Below are positions 23,127 through 34,698 of a stretch of 64,000 bases of DNA, piece by piece. How positions within the stretch are numbered: the stretch's first letter is position 1; the number at the start of each line of letters is the position of its first letter. The position numbers and the translations under genes were made by a program. Under the pieces are notes generated by a model. That model was not told where the DNA came from. It did not search any database and saw only the letters and a program-made list of their open reading frames with translations. This DNA comes from Kalmusia sp. IMI 367209 (taxonomy: Eukaryota > Ascomycota > Dothideomycetes > Pleosporales > Didymosphaeriaceae), in the NCBI GenBank assembly GCA_027946365.1, contig JAPEUQ010000010.1, positions 620,001-684,000 on the forward strand, given 5' to 3'.

Positions 23127-25348
23127 ATGTCGCAGCAAAGGAACGCCTTGGTACCTCCGAATCCCCCTGAACTACGAAGACGCTATAGTGAGACTACCGC
23201 TCGAGAGCGTTTTCGAACGGATGAGGTTTACCCCGTACCGAGGCCACTCTCGCGGCAAGAGCGAATCAAACCGCTGCAAAAGCGAGCCAAACCGCTACAA
23301 CAGGTGGAGAGGGAAGAGATGATGAGACCGGAAAAAGCACCTTTGAAAGTGGAGCATGTTCCACCAATGAAATGGGAGGTTCCTAGGATCGAGGATACCG
23401 CAACTGATTCGAAGAGCGAGTTTTGTTCAGGTTGTCGATCCATCAACTGGTCAGCAATGGCACCCATTAACACTTCGCATACGTACACCCTACACAAACT
23501 TGATGAATCTAGTCTACCTTTGATCGGTGCTTCCTGCCCTCTCTGCCGCTTCTTCGGCAAGCTCACACGTTCGCCCTACTCGGATCCGCATATAAGGAAA
23601 CCGAAGAATCTCAATCCAACTCCTTCCATTTCACTAGGTCCAGTCGCGTACTTGCCAAACCAATCATTTTTCACTTTATATATCGATCACTACTACCATG
23701 GAATATTTGCCATTATGGGCGACGAGACTTGGAAAGCGGGGGCAAGGCCGCAAGTGTTGGATCCACATACCGTAGACTATGTTGCGATGCGGTCGTGGCT
23801 TAATCTTTGCCAGAAGCATTCTCGATGTGGAATTAACGACTCTATTCCATGGTACAAGCTCCACAAGATTGGTCTAAGGGTGATCGATTGTGTAGATAGG
23901 AAAGTCGTCTTTGCGCCGGATGACTGCAAGTTTGTGGCATTGTCCTACGTTTGGGGCAATTCGGCAGCGGAATCAGATATCGACACTTCCATCTATGTAA
24001 ATCGATTTCCTACGACGATCGAAGACAGCATCACTGTTACCACGAAAATGGGTCTCCGGTATCTCTGGGTCGACAGATATGTATGTTATGAAGTATGTGC
24101 AAAGGGACGATCCACTAATCAATGTAGTGTATTCTACAGGAGAATAACGCCCAAAAACACACACAGATCCAAACAATGGATGAGGTCTATTCTCTAGCTC
24201 AATTTACTATAGTTGCCGCGTCAGGAACGGATCCTTGGTATGGCCTCCCAGGAGTAAGCTCTCGGCCACGGAAAGCCCAATATTGCGTCCGTATTGGCAG
24301 TGCAAATTTGATACAGATCAAATATCCACCCAAAGATTTCAATCTGGAACCTTGGTCTTCGCGCTCGTGGACTTACCAAGAGGGGCTTCTCTCGAAACGA
24401 AAAATTATCTTTACGGATCATGGTGTATTCTACGTTTGTAACTGGGTCCATGCCTCTGAATATATTAGTGTAAATCCTCTTTCTACGCTCGGCATTATGG
24501 GACTAGGACCAGGGCCTTTTTCTGACATGACGCGACTCCAGTCTGACTTGCCCTACGAAACGATCATCAAGGAATATACGGCAAGAAAAATGTCATATGA
24601 AAGCGATGCCCTCAATGCATGTTTAGGCATCCTCCAAGCGAAGGAGACAACACATATATGGGGGATCAAGGCTGATCTCAACACCCCGGGGAAACGTACC
24701 GTCTCGTTATGCTGGATACTAGTTGATCCCACAACCCGACGCCTAGATTTTCCGAGCTGGTCATGGACGGGATGGAATGGTACAGTGTCTTTTCTGAACG
24801 ATATGATTATCAACGAAGACTGTGCTATACGAGTTAGCGATGGGAACAACAAGTGGCTCCTGGAAGACTACGTGAGCAGCGGCCATGCGCTACGGGATGC
24901 AGGTAGGCCGGATGCACCTCAACTGCTAGAGCTACGCGGTTTTGCAATTCTCAACCTCTTCTCGCGAGAGCGAGTGGAAAAACTAACGGTCCATCAAACT
25001 CCTGAGGAGAAGTCCCGCAATATTGTTCGTCGCTTTCGCATACCGCTTCCCTTTAGCGACTCGGAGGAATTCAATGTACGCGCGCGCGGCTGCCTTGATG
25101 AGCCTTTTGTGAACAAGAAACAGTTGCGCGGAGTAATACCTATGGCAGTTTGGCGAAATGAGGGAGACAGTTTGGTGTTTGCGCTATTGCTGAAGCCAGA
25201 TGGTGATAAGTGCAGGAGGGTGGGTATGCTGTTTCTTGGCGGCTCTGAGCATTGGGGTTCTCTCGATATTGAGGGCTCTGCTGTAGATATGCGAGTGTCA
25301 GATTTGTGGAAAGCACAGGCTGACAAGGTTACGATTGTCGTAGGCTAA
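23127..25348 (+). CDS. HET-domain protein
   Basis: Two exons (23127-24080 and 24128-25348; 47-nt intron GTATGT..TGTAG) give 724 residues. Residues 1-90 are charged and disordered. A cysteine-bearing block (FCSGCRSINW, ASCPLCRFFG) precedes the HET domain. The domain itself has FVALSYVWGN, then LRYLWVDRYCI across the splice junction, MDEVYSLAQFTIVAASG, and finally SRSWTYQEGLLSKRKIIFT. The intron falls inside the LWVDxxCI block, a common place in this family. HET proteins mediate heterokaryon incompatibility and related regulated cell death when paired with a partner. The C-terminal 300 residues are conserved-looking but carry no NACHT, WD40 or other known domain. No obvious partner gene adjoins it. 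Confidence 0.92.
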
Positions 25349-25879
25349 TTAAGCAAAGGCATTTACAGTGAATGTGTATAGCTTTAACATCCGTTACTTA
25401 GACTTTCTTACGTCATGCTCATTGTGATTGCCTCAATAATATTTGTCCCAACACTAAACGTAATGTCCTCATCATATACAAATTGGTATTGTTAGATCAA
25501 AGTCATCTTAAGGACGTCAAGGATTAGATCGGGTACGGGTCGCTCGACCTTCATTGTTAAGCATCGGCGACGAATGCAATGGCCAGTTCCGGAGGTTTAA
25601 TCAATGAGATGGTAGAAGCACAGGAGCCTTCATTTTCTTACACAAGTTTGATTGGAAATGTTTACAGGGCCACATATGTCAACGTACGACAGGCCTGCAT
25701 CTGTATCATAGAGAGATTTTCGCTTGTTTTGCGATAGCGTCAAATACTTGTAATCAACTTTGAGGCAAGATTTTCGCATCGAGCGACGTCTCGCTTGCGC
25801 AACGCACTAGAAAAATCGACGGCTAAGCTACCTTGCTCAAGCTGCTTTCTTCTCTTCACCATACCCCGCTGCTATAAGT
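25349..25879. other. Intergenic, no gene seen
   Basis: AT-rich 3' flank of the HET gene and promoter of the F-box gene. No coding pattern is seen. Confidence 0.5.
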
Positions 25880-26188
25880 ATGCATGGTAGCTCCAACACA
25901 ATTTCGATGGCAAACCCATATAACAACGTCTTGGACATCTTACCACCCGAGATCATCTACCATGTCCTCCGTTTCATGGAACCCCGGGAGTTTGGTGGAC
26001 TATCCTGCACTTGGCGCCGTGCACTTGAACTGGTGAACGCTAAAATGCTCACAGAATTCCATCCCATTTCACCAGGTCCGGAGCTCAGCATGAGCGGGAA
26101 ATACATACAGCTTACAAGGCGTTATGAGAAAGAGATGCTTACTTCTTGCGATGGCTACCAAGTTGTAGATGATGATCCCGATCTCTGA
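25880..26188 (+). CDS. F-box-only mini-protein
   Basis: A 102-residue intronless frame. Residues 17-50 form a clear F-box (NVLDILPPEIIYHVLRFM, then LSCTWRRALELVN), which would bind Skp1. After it there are only about 50 residues with no WD40, LRR or kelch repeats, so the substrate-binding part usual in F-box proteins is absent. It could be a truncated F-box gene or a genuine small adaptor. The stop TGA is followed by non-coding sequence with no evident continuation in any frame. Confidence 0.65.
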   Translation: MHGSSNTISMANPYNNVLDILPPEIIYHVLRFMEPREFGGLSCTWRRALELVNAKMLTEFHPISPGPELSMSGKYIQLTRRYEKEMLTSCDGYQVVDDDPDL

Positions 26189-26401
26189 ATGCTAGGCTCA
26201 GCGGAATAGGACATCATATATCAGAGGCTTTTATTCAAAGGGTAGGTCGGCAGCAGACTCCCTATCTTTACATTGTGGAAGCGTGTCAACACCGTTCGAA
26301 TGGAGTGGGGCTGATGATGACGTAATAGCAGAACCTCCAATTTCCTCAGGCTAAACACCCCACTATCACGATGAACTATTGGACGCGTCGTGGCAGAAAC
26401 A

Positions 26402-27355
26402 ATGCAGTATCACCATGAAAGTGCCAACGATGGCTGTAAACTTGCTTTTCAATCCTCGTTGCCTTTCCTTCTCGCGTCAACAACAGAGCCACGCTACAAC
26501 CGGCTCACTCTCCTCGTACACGGCTTCTCGGGATCATCGTCGTATTTCCAGCACAACGTTGATGCCCTCTCTAGATCTTCCTGGGTGATTGCCATTGATC
26601 TTCGCGGGCATGGAAATTCTGGCCGCCCCAAAGGCGGATATCACGTCGCGCGATTGGCCACAGATTTGAAAGAACTAGTTGCACACGTGCGCAATCATGC
26701 TCCTGAAGTCAAGATCGTACCCGTGGGCTGCTCTATCGGTGCCGCAATCCTATGGACTTACGTGGAGCTATTCGGCGATACCGATTTTGAGGGCATGGTG
26801 TTCGTCGATCAGGCACCCCTGCAGGATCGTTCCGTTTTTGACGCCTGGGATGAGTCTAAGGCACATCGCGGGTGCTTCGATGAAAGGTCTATGCTGGTTG
26901 CGCAGAAGGCTTGGATAGATGAACCAGAAAATGCGTTTAAGGGGCTTGTGGCTGATTGTTTGGGCTACCGATACAACCCACTGCCTACGGACGATTTGAG
27001 TGAGGAGCGCAAGAGTCGAGACGAGGAATTCTTCACGAGCCAAAGTCGAAGGTGTGATACAACATGGTTGGCTAGATTGTTGGCCGATCATACCAGATAC
27101 GACCATAGGGAGGCTTGTGAGCTAATAAAGGTGCCTGTGTTGGTTATGGCTGGCAAAAGAACAGGCTGCTTCCCGCTAGAGGGCATGAAGGAAACTATCC
27201 GAAGAGTTGAGCAGGGACGAAAACGTAGAGGGGATGAAGATGGCGTCGCTAGATGGTCTGAGTATGAGAGCGGCCACTGGCTGTTTTGGGAGGAGCCAGA
27301 AAAATTTAACAAGGAGATCAGTGAATTTGTTGCAGACTGCTGTAGCAGCACATAG
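26402..27355 (+). CDS. Alpha/beta hydrolase
   Basis: An intronless 317-residue frame beginning at the first ATG; the frame is open four codons upstream but without an ATG. Landmarks are LLVHGFSGSSSYF (oxyanion HG motif near 40), DLRGHGNSGRP, and the nucleophile elbow GCSIG with Ser111. The C-terminal YESGHWLFWEEPEKF supplies the histidine. The position where an acid residue normally follows strand beta-7 reads MAGKRTGCFPLEG, with no Asp in the usual place, so the acid may come from another site or the activity may be altered. Relatives include epoxide hydrolase-like and lactone or ester hydrolases; the substrate is unknown. Confidence 0.83.
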   Translation: MQYHHESANDGCKLAFQSSLPFLLASTTEPRYNRLTLLVHGFSGSSSYFQHNVDALSRSSWVIAIDLRGHGNSGRPKGGYHVARLATDLKELVAHVRNHAPEVKIVPVGCSIGAAILWTYVELFGDTDFEGMVFVDQAPLQDRSVFDAWDESKAHRGCFDERSMLVAQKAWIDEPENAFKGLVADCLGYRYNPLPTDDLSEERKSRDEEFFTSQSRRCDTTWLARLLADHTRYDHREACELIKVPVLVMAGKRTGCFPLEGMKETIRRVEQGRKRRGDEDGVARWSEYESGHWLFWEEPEKFNKEISEFVADCCSST

Positions 27356-27668
27356 AACTAAGTTAATCACAGCCGGTTCAACTCCAAGCGATATTCCGCC
27401 TCGGTGCCTCAGAACGTTACAGCACCAAAAAATATTTCCTGTGAACTCGGATGCTCGCTCTTACGTTGAGCTCGCATTTTTGGTGCAAGTCAATACTTCG
27501 GCATTGTTCCGGCAGCCTCCTGACTGTACATCAGACAGATAACAAGATCGACATTGAATTGAAAGTCACGCCGATTAGAAAATTACATGTAACTACCGAA
27601 ATTACTTACGAAAGGTTTAACAACCGAGCCATACATACTGTTGTCTGATGGAACCAGCTAGCTGTGTG

Positions 27669-29284
27669 TCATTTCACGAGAACCTGAAGACCCTTCGTAC
27701 CACGCTTAGTCACCGGAACAAAGAAATCATGCGCAATGTCGACGTCTTCCCGTTTTGTCTCCCACATCTCAAACTCAAACCTCCGGAACAGCGCAGCAAT
27801 CGTCGCATGCAATTCTGCCTGCGCCAATTCCTTTCCGATGCAGGATCTAGTACCCTTGCTAAACGGCGTGAAATACTTTCTCAAATGCGGAACGTCCGCC
27901 CCAAGCCATCTCTCCGGTCGAAACGTGTAAGGGTCGTGGAAGATATCTGGGTTCAGATGCGTGAGCATGTGCGTCATACCTACTGCAGTTCCCGGAGGGA
28001 TCACCCAGTCTTCAAAGATGAGGGGTTCTTTGGGAGAGATGCGCGAGAGCCGATGGGCGACACCATGGGTGAAGCGATGGCCTTCTGCTATCACTGCAGA
28101 TAGGTAGGGCATCTCTTCAAGCTTCTGTATCGAGGGGAGGGAATTTTTGTCTGGCATCGTACGAATGAGCTCTGCTCGAAGCTTGTCCAGTACACCAGGC
28201 GTCGCGAGAATATGCCAACAAGTAACATGGAGGTGGAATGATGTCGTTACTTGGCCAGCACCTATGATTGCTTGTGCCTCTTCTGCAAAGTGTAGAAGAT
28301 TCCGATCCGACGAGGGTAACTCTTCACTTTGCAGGAGTTCATGAAAGATAGTCGGATGATCGAGTTCTGCCAACTTGCCTTCGGCATTTTCTTTGATGAT
28401 GGTTTCAATCACGTAAGGAAGTTTCTAGAGCATTGACCACAGTCAGCACATGTCAAATTCGAGTCACTCAAGTAGCCACTCACGGCCATGTACTCGACAA
28501 CACTTGCAGTCCTCGGGTGTAGCCTCCTAAGCATCCATAGAGGCAAATTTCGCAACAATTTCGCCACTCTTGGAAAGTATATATTTAAATACGTCGATTC
28601 CGCGATGGCGTCTATAGCATCTGGCCAATTCGGCGCAAACTCTTCATCGTCCAAGGCAGCATAAGGCGTTGCAAACGCGTACTGTGTCACGACATCCAAC
28701 GCTAAGGCTGCAGTCGCATTACGCATATTCACCGGCTTTCCAGTACCACGAAACTTAGCCAGGCGTGCGCAAAGCTTCTCAACCATGGCTTTTATCGTAG
28801 GCTCGACTTGCTGCACACTACGTTTGCTGAAGAAATGGTTCAGCGGTGCTCTCCTCACTCTATGCAGCTCGTGCGACGTAGTGCTTAAGAAAGACGTCGG
28901 CGCGCCGAAAAAATTCTCTGTCCATGGCACTTTCTCCCGTGGGTTACTTGCGCCTGTGTATAGTTTGTCGTAGAAGTCGGCATCTGCGATGTGGAGCTCA
29001 AAGGGGGAAATGCGGACTATGGGGCCGTACTTGTCGTGCATTTCTTTTATGCGCCAGGTGTATCTCCCACCAGGGCCGCCAGCGAGAAAGTCGTAGTAGA
29101 ACTCATAGAGCTGGGTCGCGGCTGCGATCTTGGGACCAGGAAACTTGGAGAGTGGGTCGAAGTATGCGCGGTATGTTGCGAGGCTGAGGGAGTAGACGAT
29201 GTAGCAGACAGCGAAAGTTAGGAACGGATGCTGGAACGCAGGTAGAGACACATGTTCTACCATCTGTTGAACCGTATTCGCCAT
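27669..29284 (-). CDS. Cytochrome P450, trichodiene oxygenase-like class
   Basis: Two exons (28484-29284 and 27669-28424; 59-nt intron with GTGAGT donor) give 518 residues. The start is the ATG at 29282-29284 (MANTVQQ); the frame extends upstream but only with non-ATG codons. A membrane anchor lies at about 20-40, followed by LSKFPGPKIAAAT. The I-helix is AGQVT (323-327), ExxR is E381-R384, the PERF equivalent is FRPERW, and the haem loop FSKGTRSCIGKEL has its cysteine at 462. The whole C-terminal half has the pattern of CYP58/trichodiene-oxygenase-like fungal P450s, often found in terpenoid or toxin clusters. No terpene synthase or other core biosynthetic gene is present within the window. 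Confidence 0.92.
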
Positions 29285-30250
29285 AGCTATGTATGAATGA
29301 ACCACAGCGAAGCGCAAGTCGATGAGGTTAAGATTTGATCGGTGCAGGATTCTTCAAACCTTTAAGAGCGAACACTTAAAGCTGCGGGGTAACGCCCATT
29401 CATGTGCAATTGAGCGCATCATACTCTCGTACGTATGCGCCAAGGCTGCATCAAGGTGGTGGGACAATGGGTTTCATTGGGTAGTGGACATGGAACATTA
29501 TCAACCTCAGCCTTCGCGCAATCGAGAAGTTCTGATAGACTGATCTGGGAGAGCCGAGGTAAAGCTATGTACAAGGCTGAGTCATTCGTACAACCACATT
29601 TTAGTGATTAAAGGGTGAAGGCCTCTACGATTTGTCGATTTGGGAATGATGCACATCGCAGGTTATAACTGCAGAGTTTGGAAACGATGATCACGGTAAT
29701 GGGACGTTGTGTCGTATAGTTGTCTCTAACAGAATTGACTGCTGAGCATTTCTTGGGAAGGTCATCAGCCTATCATTAGTGGAATTTGAAGGTGGTTCTA
29801 TTGGCAGCTAGCGGTAGTTAGAAGGGCTGATGTGCCGGTAGGTTACGTAAGCGCATGACCCCCACTCGACTTAGATCTCATCTCGTCTCTAATTAGACGA
29901 CCTTCCATCAACATCTGATTGATAGTATCGATCTTGCCTTTCAATTTTCTCTATCTAGCTCATTTCTCTTGAGGAAAGAGCTCTCCCGTCTGCGAAGTAA
30001 GGTACCGCCATTCCCGTGTTGCTATACTGCGTGGATTACTTGAAAAGCCTCAGCTCAAAGCTATGTGCTGTAGTAGCGATGTCGAAAGAGACTTGACGCC
30101 GCCAAAGGAGTGATATAAGTCCTTGTCCATCGCTTCAAGCGTGATCAAATTTTGTAAAGCTAGTGTTGCGTCTCGCGATCATCACCGATGCTCTTAGCTA
30201 ATCTGCCCAGTTAGTCAATAAAAGCAACACATGGCTTCAAGTATGTACAC
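29285..30250. other. Intergenic, no gene seen
   Basis: P450 promoter and BTB 3' flank. No coding pattern or RNA gene is recognised. Confidence 0.45.
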
Positions 30251-31040
30251 TTACTGTCGACTCTCTAGCCGAATTTTGTAGCCCGGTCCAGAATGGTCAT
30301 TCCATTTGCAACGGCTGAGCTGAGCCCATTGTTTTTGCCCCAATCTGCGGTCGCTATTCTGGGCTTGCTCCATTTGGAATAGCATAATGTCCTGCATGAA
30401 TCTTACTGTAAGAAACATGGGATCTAATTTTGCAATGCGACTAGTCTCCTTGGTCAGAGTGAAAACATCGATCACGAAAGCTCGCAGGCTAGATCCCTCA
30501 AGGGTATTGTTGTAAACGAACCGGACCATCCGAATATTCGTCGACCATGACATGGAGATATGTTCGTGAAGCATATCAATTGCCGCATTCTTGAGCGCCG
30601 GTATTCCACGTAGATCTGCAAAGACCCAAGTTCTGCACAAAAGCTCTTGACTGAGAAGATCATCGTTGACGGGCGCCTTCGCAGGGCTCGACGCATCTGA
30701 AAGTGACGGGTCCTTAAGCTTTCCGGTATATATCCAACATCTAAAAGCTTCGAACGCTCGGACACTATCCGTGATCTCGATCTCGCGTTGACCGTCTATG
30801 CCAAACCCTTTGGCATCCAAGGCAGCTGCAAAGTACGAGGAGTGCCACCTGAGCAGCCCGGTGAGCATGAGGAAAGTCCTCTCTTCATTCCCGTGTGTAC
30901 ACTTGACTTTGACAGTAACCCTGTTTTCAAGATCATAGCATGTGCTACAATTTTGTCAGTTGGAGTCAGTGTTGTAGTTGATCGAGCTAATACCTGGGTG
31001 GCGTGACGGACGGACCCGTACATTGCGAAAGAGCGGGCAT
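30251..31040 (-). CDS. BTB/POZ-domain protein
   Basis: A 47-nt first exon (30994-31040, MPALSQCTGPSVTPP) splices over a 49-nt intron (GTATTA..TTGTAG) to the main exon 30251-30944, giving 246 residues. The BTB fold runs from about residue 18: VTVKVKCTHGNEERTFLML, then LLRWHSSYFAAAL and FEAFRCWIYTGKL, and on through ADLRGIPALKNAAIDML. These are the standard fungal BTB blocks (shielded HS-x-YF core, W-x-YTG). BTB proteins of this short fungal class dimerise or act as Cullin-3 adaptors; no MATH, kelch or zinc-finger domain is attached. The small first exon was chosen because only that frame joins in phase. Confidence 0.8.
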
Positions 31041-32405
31041 GCAAAAGCCATCGGCTGAAATACTGTGCTCCTTAACAAGGTAATGCGGGAGCGAGGTTGA
31101 GACACGGTGTCAGCGGGTAGAAAAGATTTAGGGATTCATAACAGGAGGAAAAGAGGCACCTGTAAAAGGGCTAACTCAGCTCACGCGACGGTAAAGGTAC
31201 AGGTCATATTGATTCAGCTTCACCTGAGTATAGCGGCACAGCCTTTATTAAAAGGTGACGCACGCAAAAGATGATTGCAGGATAAGCCTGAGCGCGGCGG
31301 GACGCACCTTCCGCAACGCGCGCCAAAGGAGACAGACAGTTTTCAGGTGTTACTGTCACGTCAGTGCGCGCGTACCTGCCTCGCAAGTAAAGGCAGCTGC
31401 CCACGTGCGTGCAAACGACCGCCCGCCTAGGCCACACCTTCACTGTTTTGCACACATATATACTTTCTACTCGAGCAAACCACTATCAAACAAGTCCTCC
31501 TAGCTTGGCGTCTGCCGAGTTGGTCTAGGTAGTTGTCGGGAATCTGATTGCCGCACAACACCTGGTGATCCAACTCATACCAGGTCAACCGAAGAGCACG
31601 AGTTCGAAGCCGCCACTGGGAGATTGTAAGACATAAAGATCCATCCGGGGCAGCGCACAACAGACAACCTTCGGGTTTCTGGACGGTAAAGCCCTTCGCC
31701 TAAGTTGAGTCTGGCATTGGGACCCGTTTCTTTTGCTAGATTTTTTTTGGGTTTTTTTATTTTATTTCTATAGGTATGTTCGATTGTAGGCTTTACTTTC
31801 TCGATGCTCTTCTAGGTTAACAGTCTAGCTTTTCAAACGTCCTATACTATCTAGTGCCTTTTAGAAAGCACATATATAAATAATCTGTCTCTAATCAGAG
31901 ACCTGTCCGGCTAGTGGGTCAAGGAGAGAATCGAATACGGTGTCATTAGGAGCTGCCATTCTCAAGTACTACAAACAACTACGTCGATTTACATTATAAA
32001 GAGAAACATCTGAATCTAGTAATAATGTTACAGATTCTGAACGCCACTGCGTAGAGAAGTGGCCCGTGACTCGCGCTTTATGCGCTTCGAAAGATGTCTG
32101 GAAGGACGAGTTACATTCGGCTGTAGTACTCAAACGAGAAAACGCCGCATTGATTTGATAGAGGAGCATGCTAATGTGGATATTGGGATCATTTTTAGAG
32201 AATTGCACAAGAGAAGTTCGATGTAGTGGTTTTGGTATCCTTCCTACTGGCCAATCAGCGCGGCCGCCAAGCCAACCCGCCAAAGCTCGCCTTCCGTCAC
32301 AGCGGACCTCACCTCAAGCTCCATTCAACCTCAAAGCCTACAATCGCGCCACAACGTATGCCACCGATTCAATTACCCTCGCAGACCTTCTAACAATCTG
32401 GTAGC
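31041..32405. other. Intergenic region between divergent genes
   Basis: T-rich tracts occur at 31,738-31,770 and AT-rich sequence at 31,850-32,150. The part just upstream of 32406 is the promoter of the complex I subunit gene. No gene is seen. Confidence 0.45.
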
Positions 32406-32986
32406 ATGCTCTCCCGGCGCATTGTAGCGGCCCGCCCGCTCGCCCGCGCCGTCGCGCCTGCTATGGCCCGCCGCCCGCAGTTCGTCCAGCAGGTCCGGAC
32501 AGCCCTCACCGAAGCGGAACACGCCGAGCTCGCCGACCCGAACATGGTGCGCTACCTCATTAATGCATACCTACTGCCACAGAAGCTGACAGCAGCAGAA
32601 CGGCGGTTATATCAACCCCCCGGCCGAGATGCGAAACAAACGCGACCCCTACGCCGACTGGTGGGACAAGCAGGACCGCCGCAACTACGGCGAGCCCGTC
32701 CATGAGGACAACGATATTCAAGGTGCGCTCGCCCTGCACGACTATGACCACTTCAAGCCAGGCTGGGGAGGTGTCCTGCTGGGTACGTTCATCGTGTCTG
32801 TCTTTGGGCTGTGTGGCATCGTGAGCTTGTATTATCCGGACAAGAAGAGTGTGCCAAAGACGTATGAAAATGGATTGGAGGCAGAGCTGGGTGGCCCGGG
32901 TGCCGTGAGGGTAAGTTTCCCATATCGGTCGGTTGGGTGGGTGTTAACTAGCGTAGGCACGGAAGCATGGCGAGAACTTTTCTTAA
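32406..32986 (+). CDS. Mitochondrial complex I subunit, NDUFB8 type
   Basis: Three exons (32406-32546, 32599-32910, 32957-32986) give 160 residues. Residues 1-32 form an Arg/Ala-rich mitochondrial targeting sequence (MLSRRIVAARPLARAVAPAM). The conserved block NGGYINPPAEMRNKRDPYA, then WWDKQDRRNYGEPVHEDND, is characteristic of the NDUFB8/20.1-kDa (ASHI) accessory subunit. One transmembrane helix (about 104-126, GVLLGTFIVSVFGLCGIVSL) anchors it in the inner membrane arm. The last exon encodes only ARKHGENFS. The subunit is a structural accessory part of NADH:ubiquinone oxidoreductase. Confidence 0.9.
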
Positions 32987-34698
32987 GTTGGATGCGGTAT
33001 TACGATACTTGTGTATATAACTCGGAATTGTATTTCGTTTGTCTTCAAAGACCCTACCAGCATTGATGATGGATTTCGCACCTTTACAAGGCGCTCATTT
33101 ATACTTGGCTTGATGGCGCAGGGAATCAGGAGGGTTAAAAAGATTGGACGGCAAGAGCTGCCTTTATACTATTTTTCGTTTTCCGACGTAAATTTGATGC
33201 TTGACCGTGATGGAGCAGGTTTTCCTTCTCCCGTTCGTCCATAAAAGCACGAGCTTCATCGCAGACCCTACACAGATTCTGTGGCTAACACGTGCCCGCA
33301 CAACACGAGCAGATTCGATCGATCACAACGTACGAGGAAAACGACTCTCAACAATGTGTTGCGTATACCCACCACCACCATATCTCCTCGCGCTACTGCT
33401 TGGGCGCAATGTTGTCCTCACATGCAAGGTACCCAGGATGTTTGAAGTCAGAACAGTCTTCAAACACTGTGCTGTGCACAAGCGTTTGCAGATCAGAAAT
33501 AGGAAGGCGAGTAATGCTGAAATGGCTATGCGGAAGTAAGAGTCGGTACTGGCATGGACACATGCATCTAGCACGATAATAACTCCGAGAACAACGTGAC
33601 TATACAGCAATTCCGGTATTTGTTTTTTGAGTGAACCGTGCACATCGTTTCCTAGACTCTGACAACGTCATCTCTGCTAGGTGTTATTAAAGTCACAGAT
33701 AGCGAAGAACATTGATAAACTCACCAAGTATACGCCGCCGTGGACAAAGACGGATTATGAAAAAAGATATGTGATCATCTTGTGCGCGAATAACAGAACG
33801 CCTAGTGCAAATCAAACACACGCTCAACTAGACTATGCTTAGACACTAGGATGAAGAGCAGTCCAACGAGGATATATGGGTAATGGCCAGTGACCCCCGT
33901 GGTTGTTAGCTTGATCTTAGTGGATAGCTAGGTAAGGAGTATTCTTTATGGCAGATCGTAATATAACAAGAGAATCCGGCGAAAACTTTGGCAACTGCTG
34001 TAGATATAAGTATCATCACAACAGTGCCATAATTGTAATCAGGAACAATACAACGAAAGTATATAAGGTTGACCAAACCCGAATAAATGTTGAAGAGAAG
34101 TGAAATCACGATTGAAGCGTAGCTACATACCGTCATGACTATATCGCCAAATGAACTGTGGTGAGACGGAGAGTTCATAAGTCTTAGCTAGGTCGGTGCT
34201 TCCATGAATGCTTACTCTGAATTCAAGCCGATGATGACCAGCCGTTGTTGCACAGCTAGCGTTATGATTGGCAGAACCAATACCATAGATAAGCTAGGCA
34301 CACTAACTTCAGTAGACCAATAGTAACCATATATTGAAAATGCTGTCTAGTTGCATTATGTACGTGAAGTTTTGTTGTTCCTTTAGGAACGGGCTATGGA
34401 TAGGTCGATCATAAGATCGGAGATTTTCGAAATCTCCGGTTCCACATTCCACAGGGATTCGCCACTAACGTCTCTAGCCCCCAACGAAACTCGGAAGGCG
34501 CTATCTAATCAACCAGTCATATCACACTCTGCCGGAGTTTTCATTTTATCTATAAACGCCGCTCCCTGTCATCACTCACTCTAAGGCTGTTGGTCAACAT
34601 TTCCGAGCCGCGAGATACCCGTACCGCCTCTCTCAGCCATAGACATCCTGGGCATCAATATTCACCGGTCCCAAAGTGTGCTGGAGCTGTCCACCTTC
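32987..34698. other. Gene-poor stretch with traces of a membrane-protein frame
   Basis: A minus-strand frame with ATG at 34178 (33906-34178, 90 codons) encodes two to three hydrophobic segments (IVISLLFNIYSGLVNLIYF, VVMILISTAVAKVFAGF). A second hydrophobic stretch reading ILVGLLFILVSKH follows in another frame near 33,830-33,890. No splice signals link them, so this may be a decayed membrane protein gene. The promoter of the regulator gene lies at the right end. Confidence 0.35.
34418..34438. promoter_or_regulatory. CGGAG/CTCCG inverted repeat upstream of the Zn2Cys6 regulator
   Basis: The arms CGGAGATTT and AAATCTCCG are perfect complements separated by TCG, about 260 bp before the regulator ATG. 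Zn2Cys6 proteins typically bind paired CGG/CCG triplets, so this is a candidate autoregulatory site. A related GATCGGAG..CTCCG element lies upstream of the FAD monooxygenase gene. Confidence 0.45.

Noticed and set aside
31505..31620. A-box/B-box-like words suggesting a tRNA gene
   Set aside because: The putative T stem does not pair and no acceptor stem can be formed.
33906..34178. 90-codon hydrophobic minus-strand frame
   Set aside because: Possibly a decayed membrane protein, but no splice signals or family match allow a confident call.
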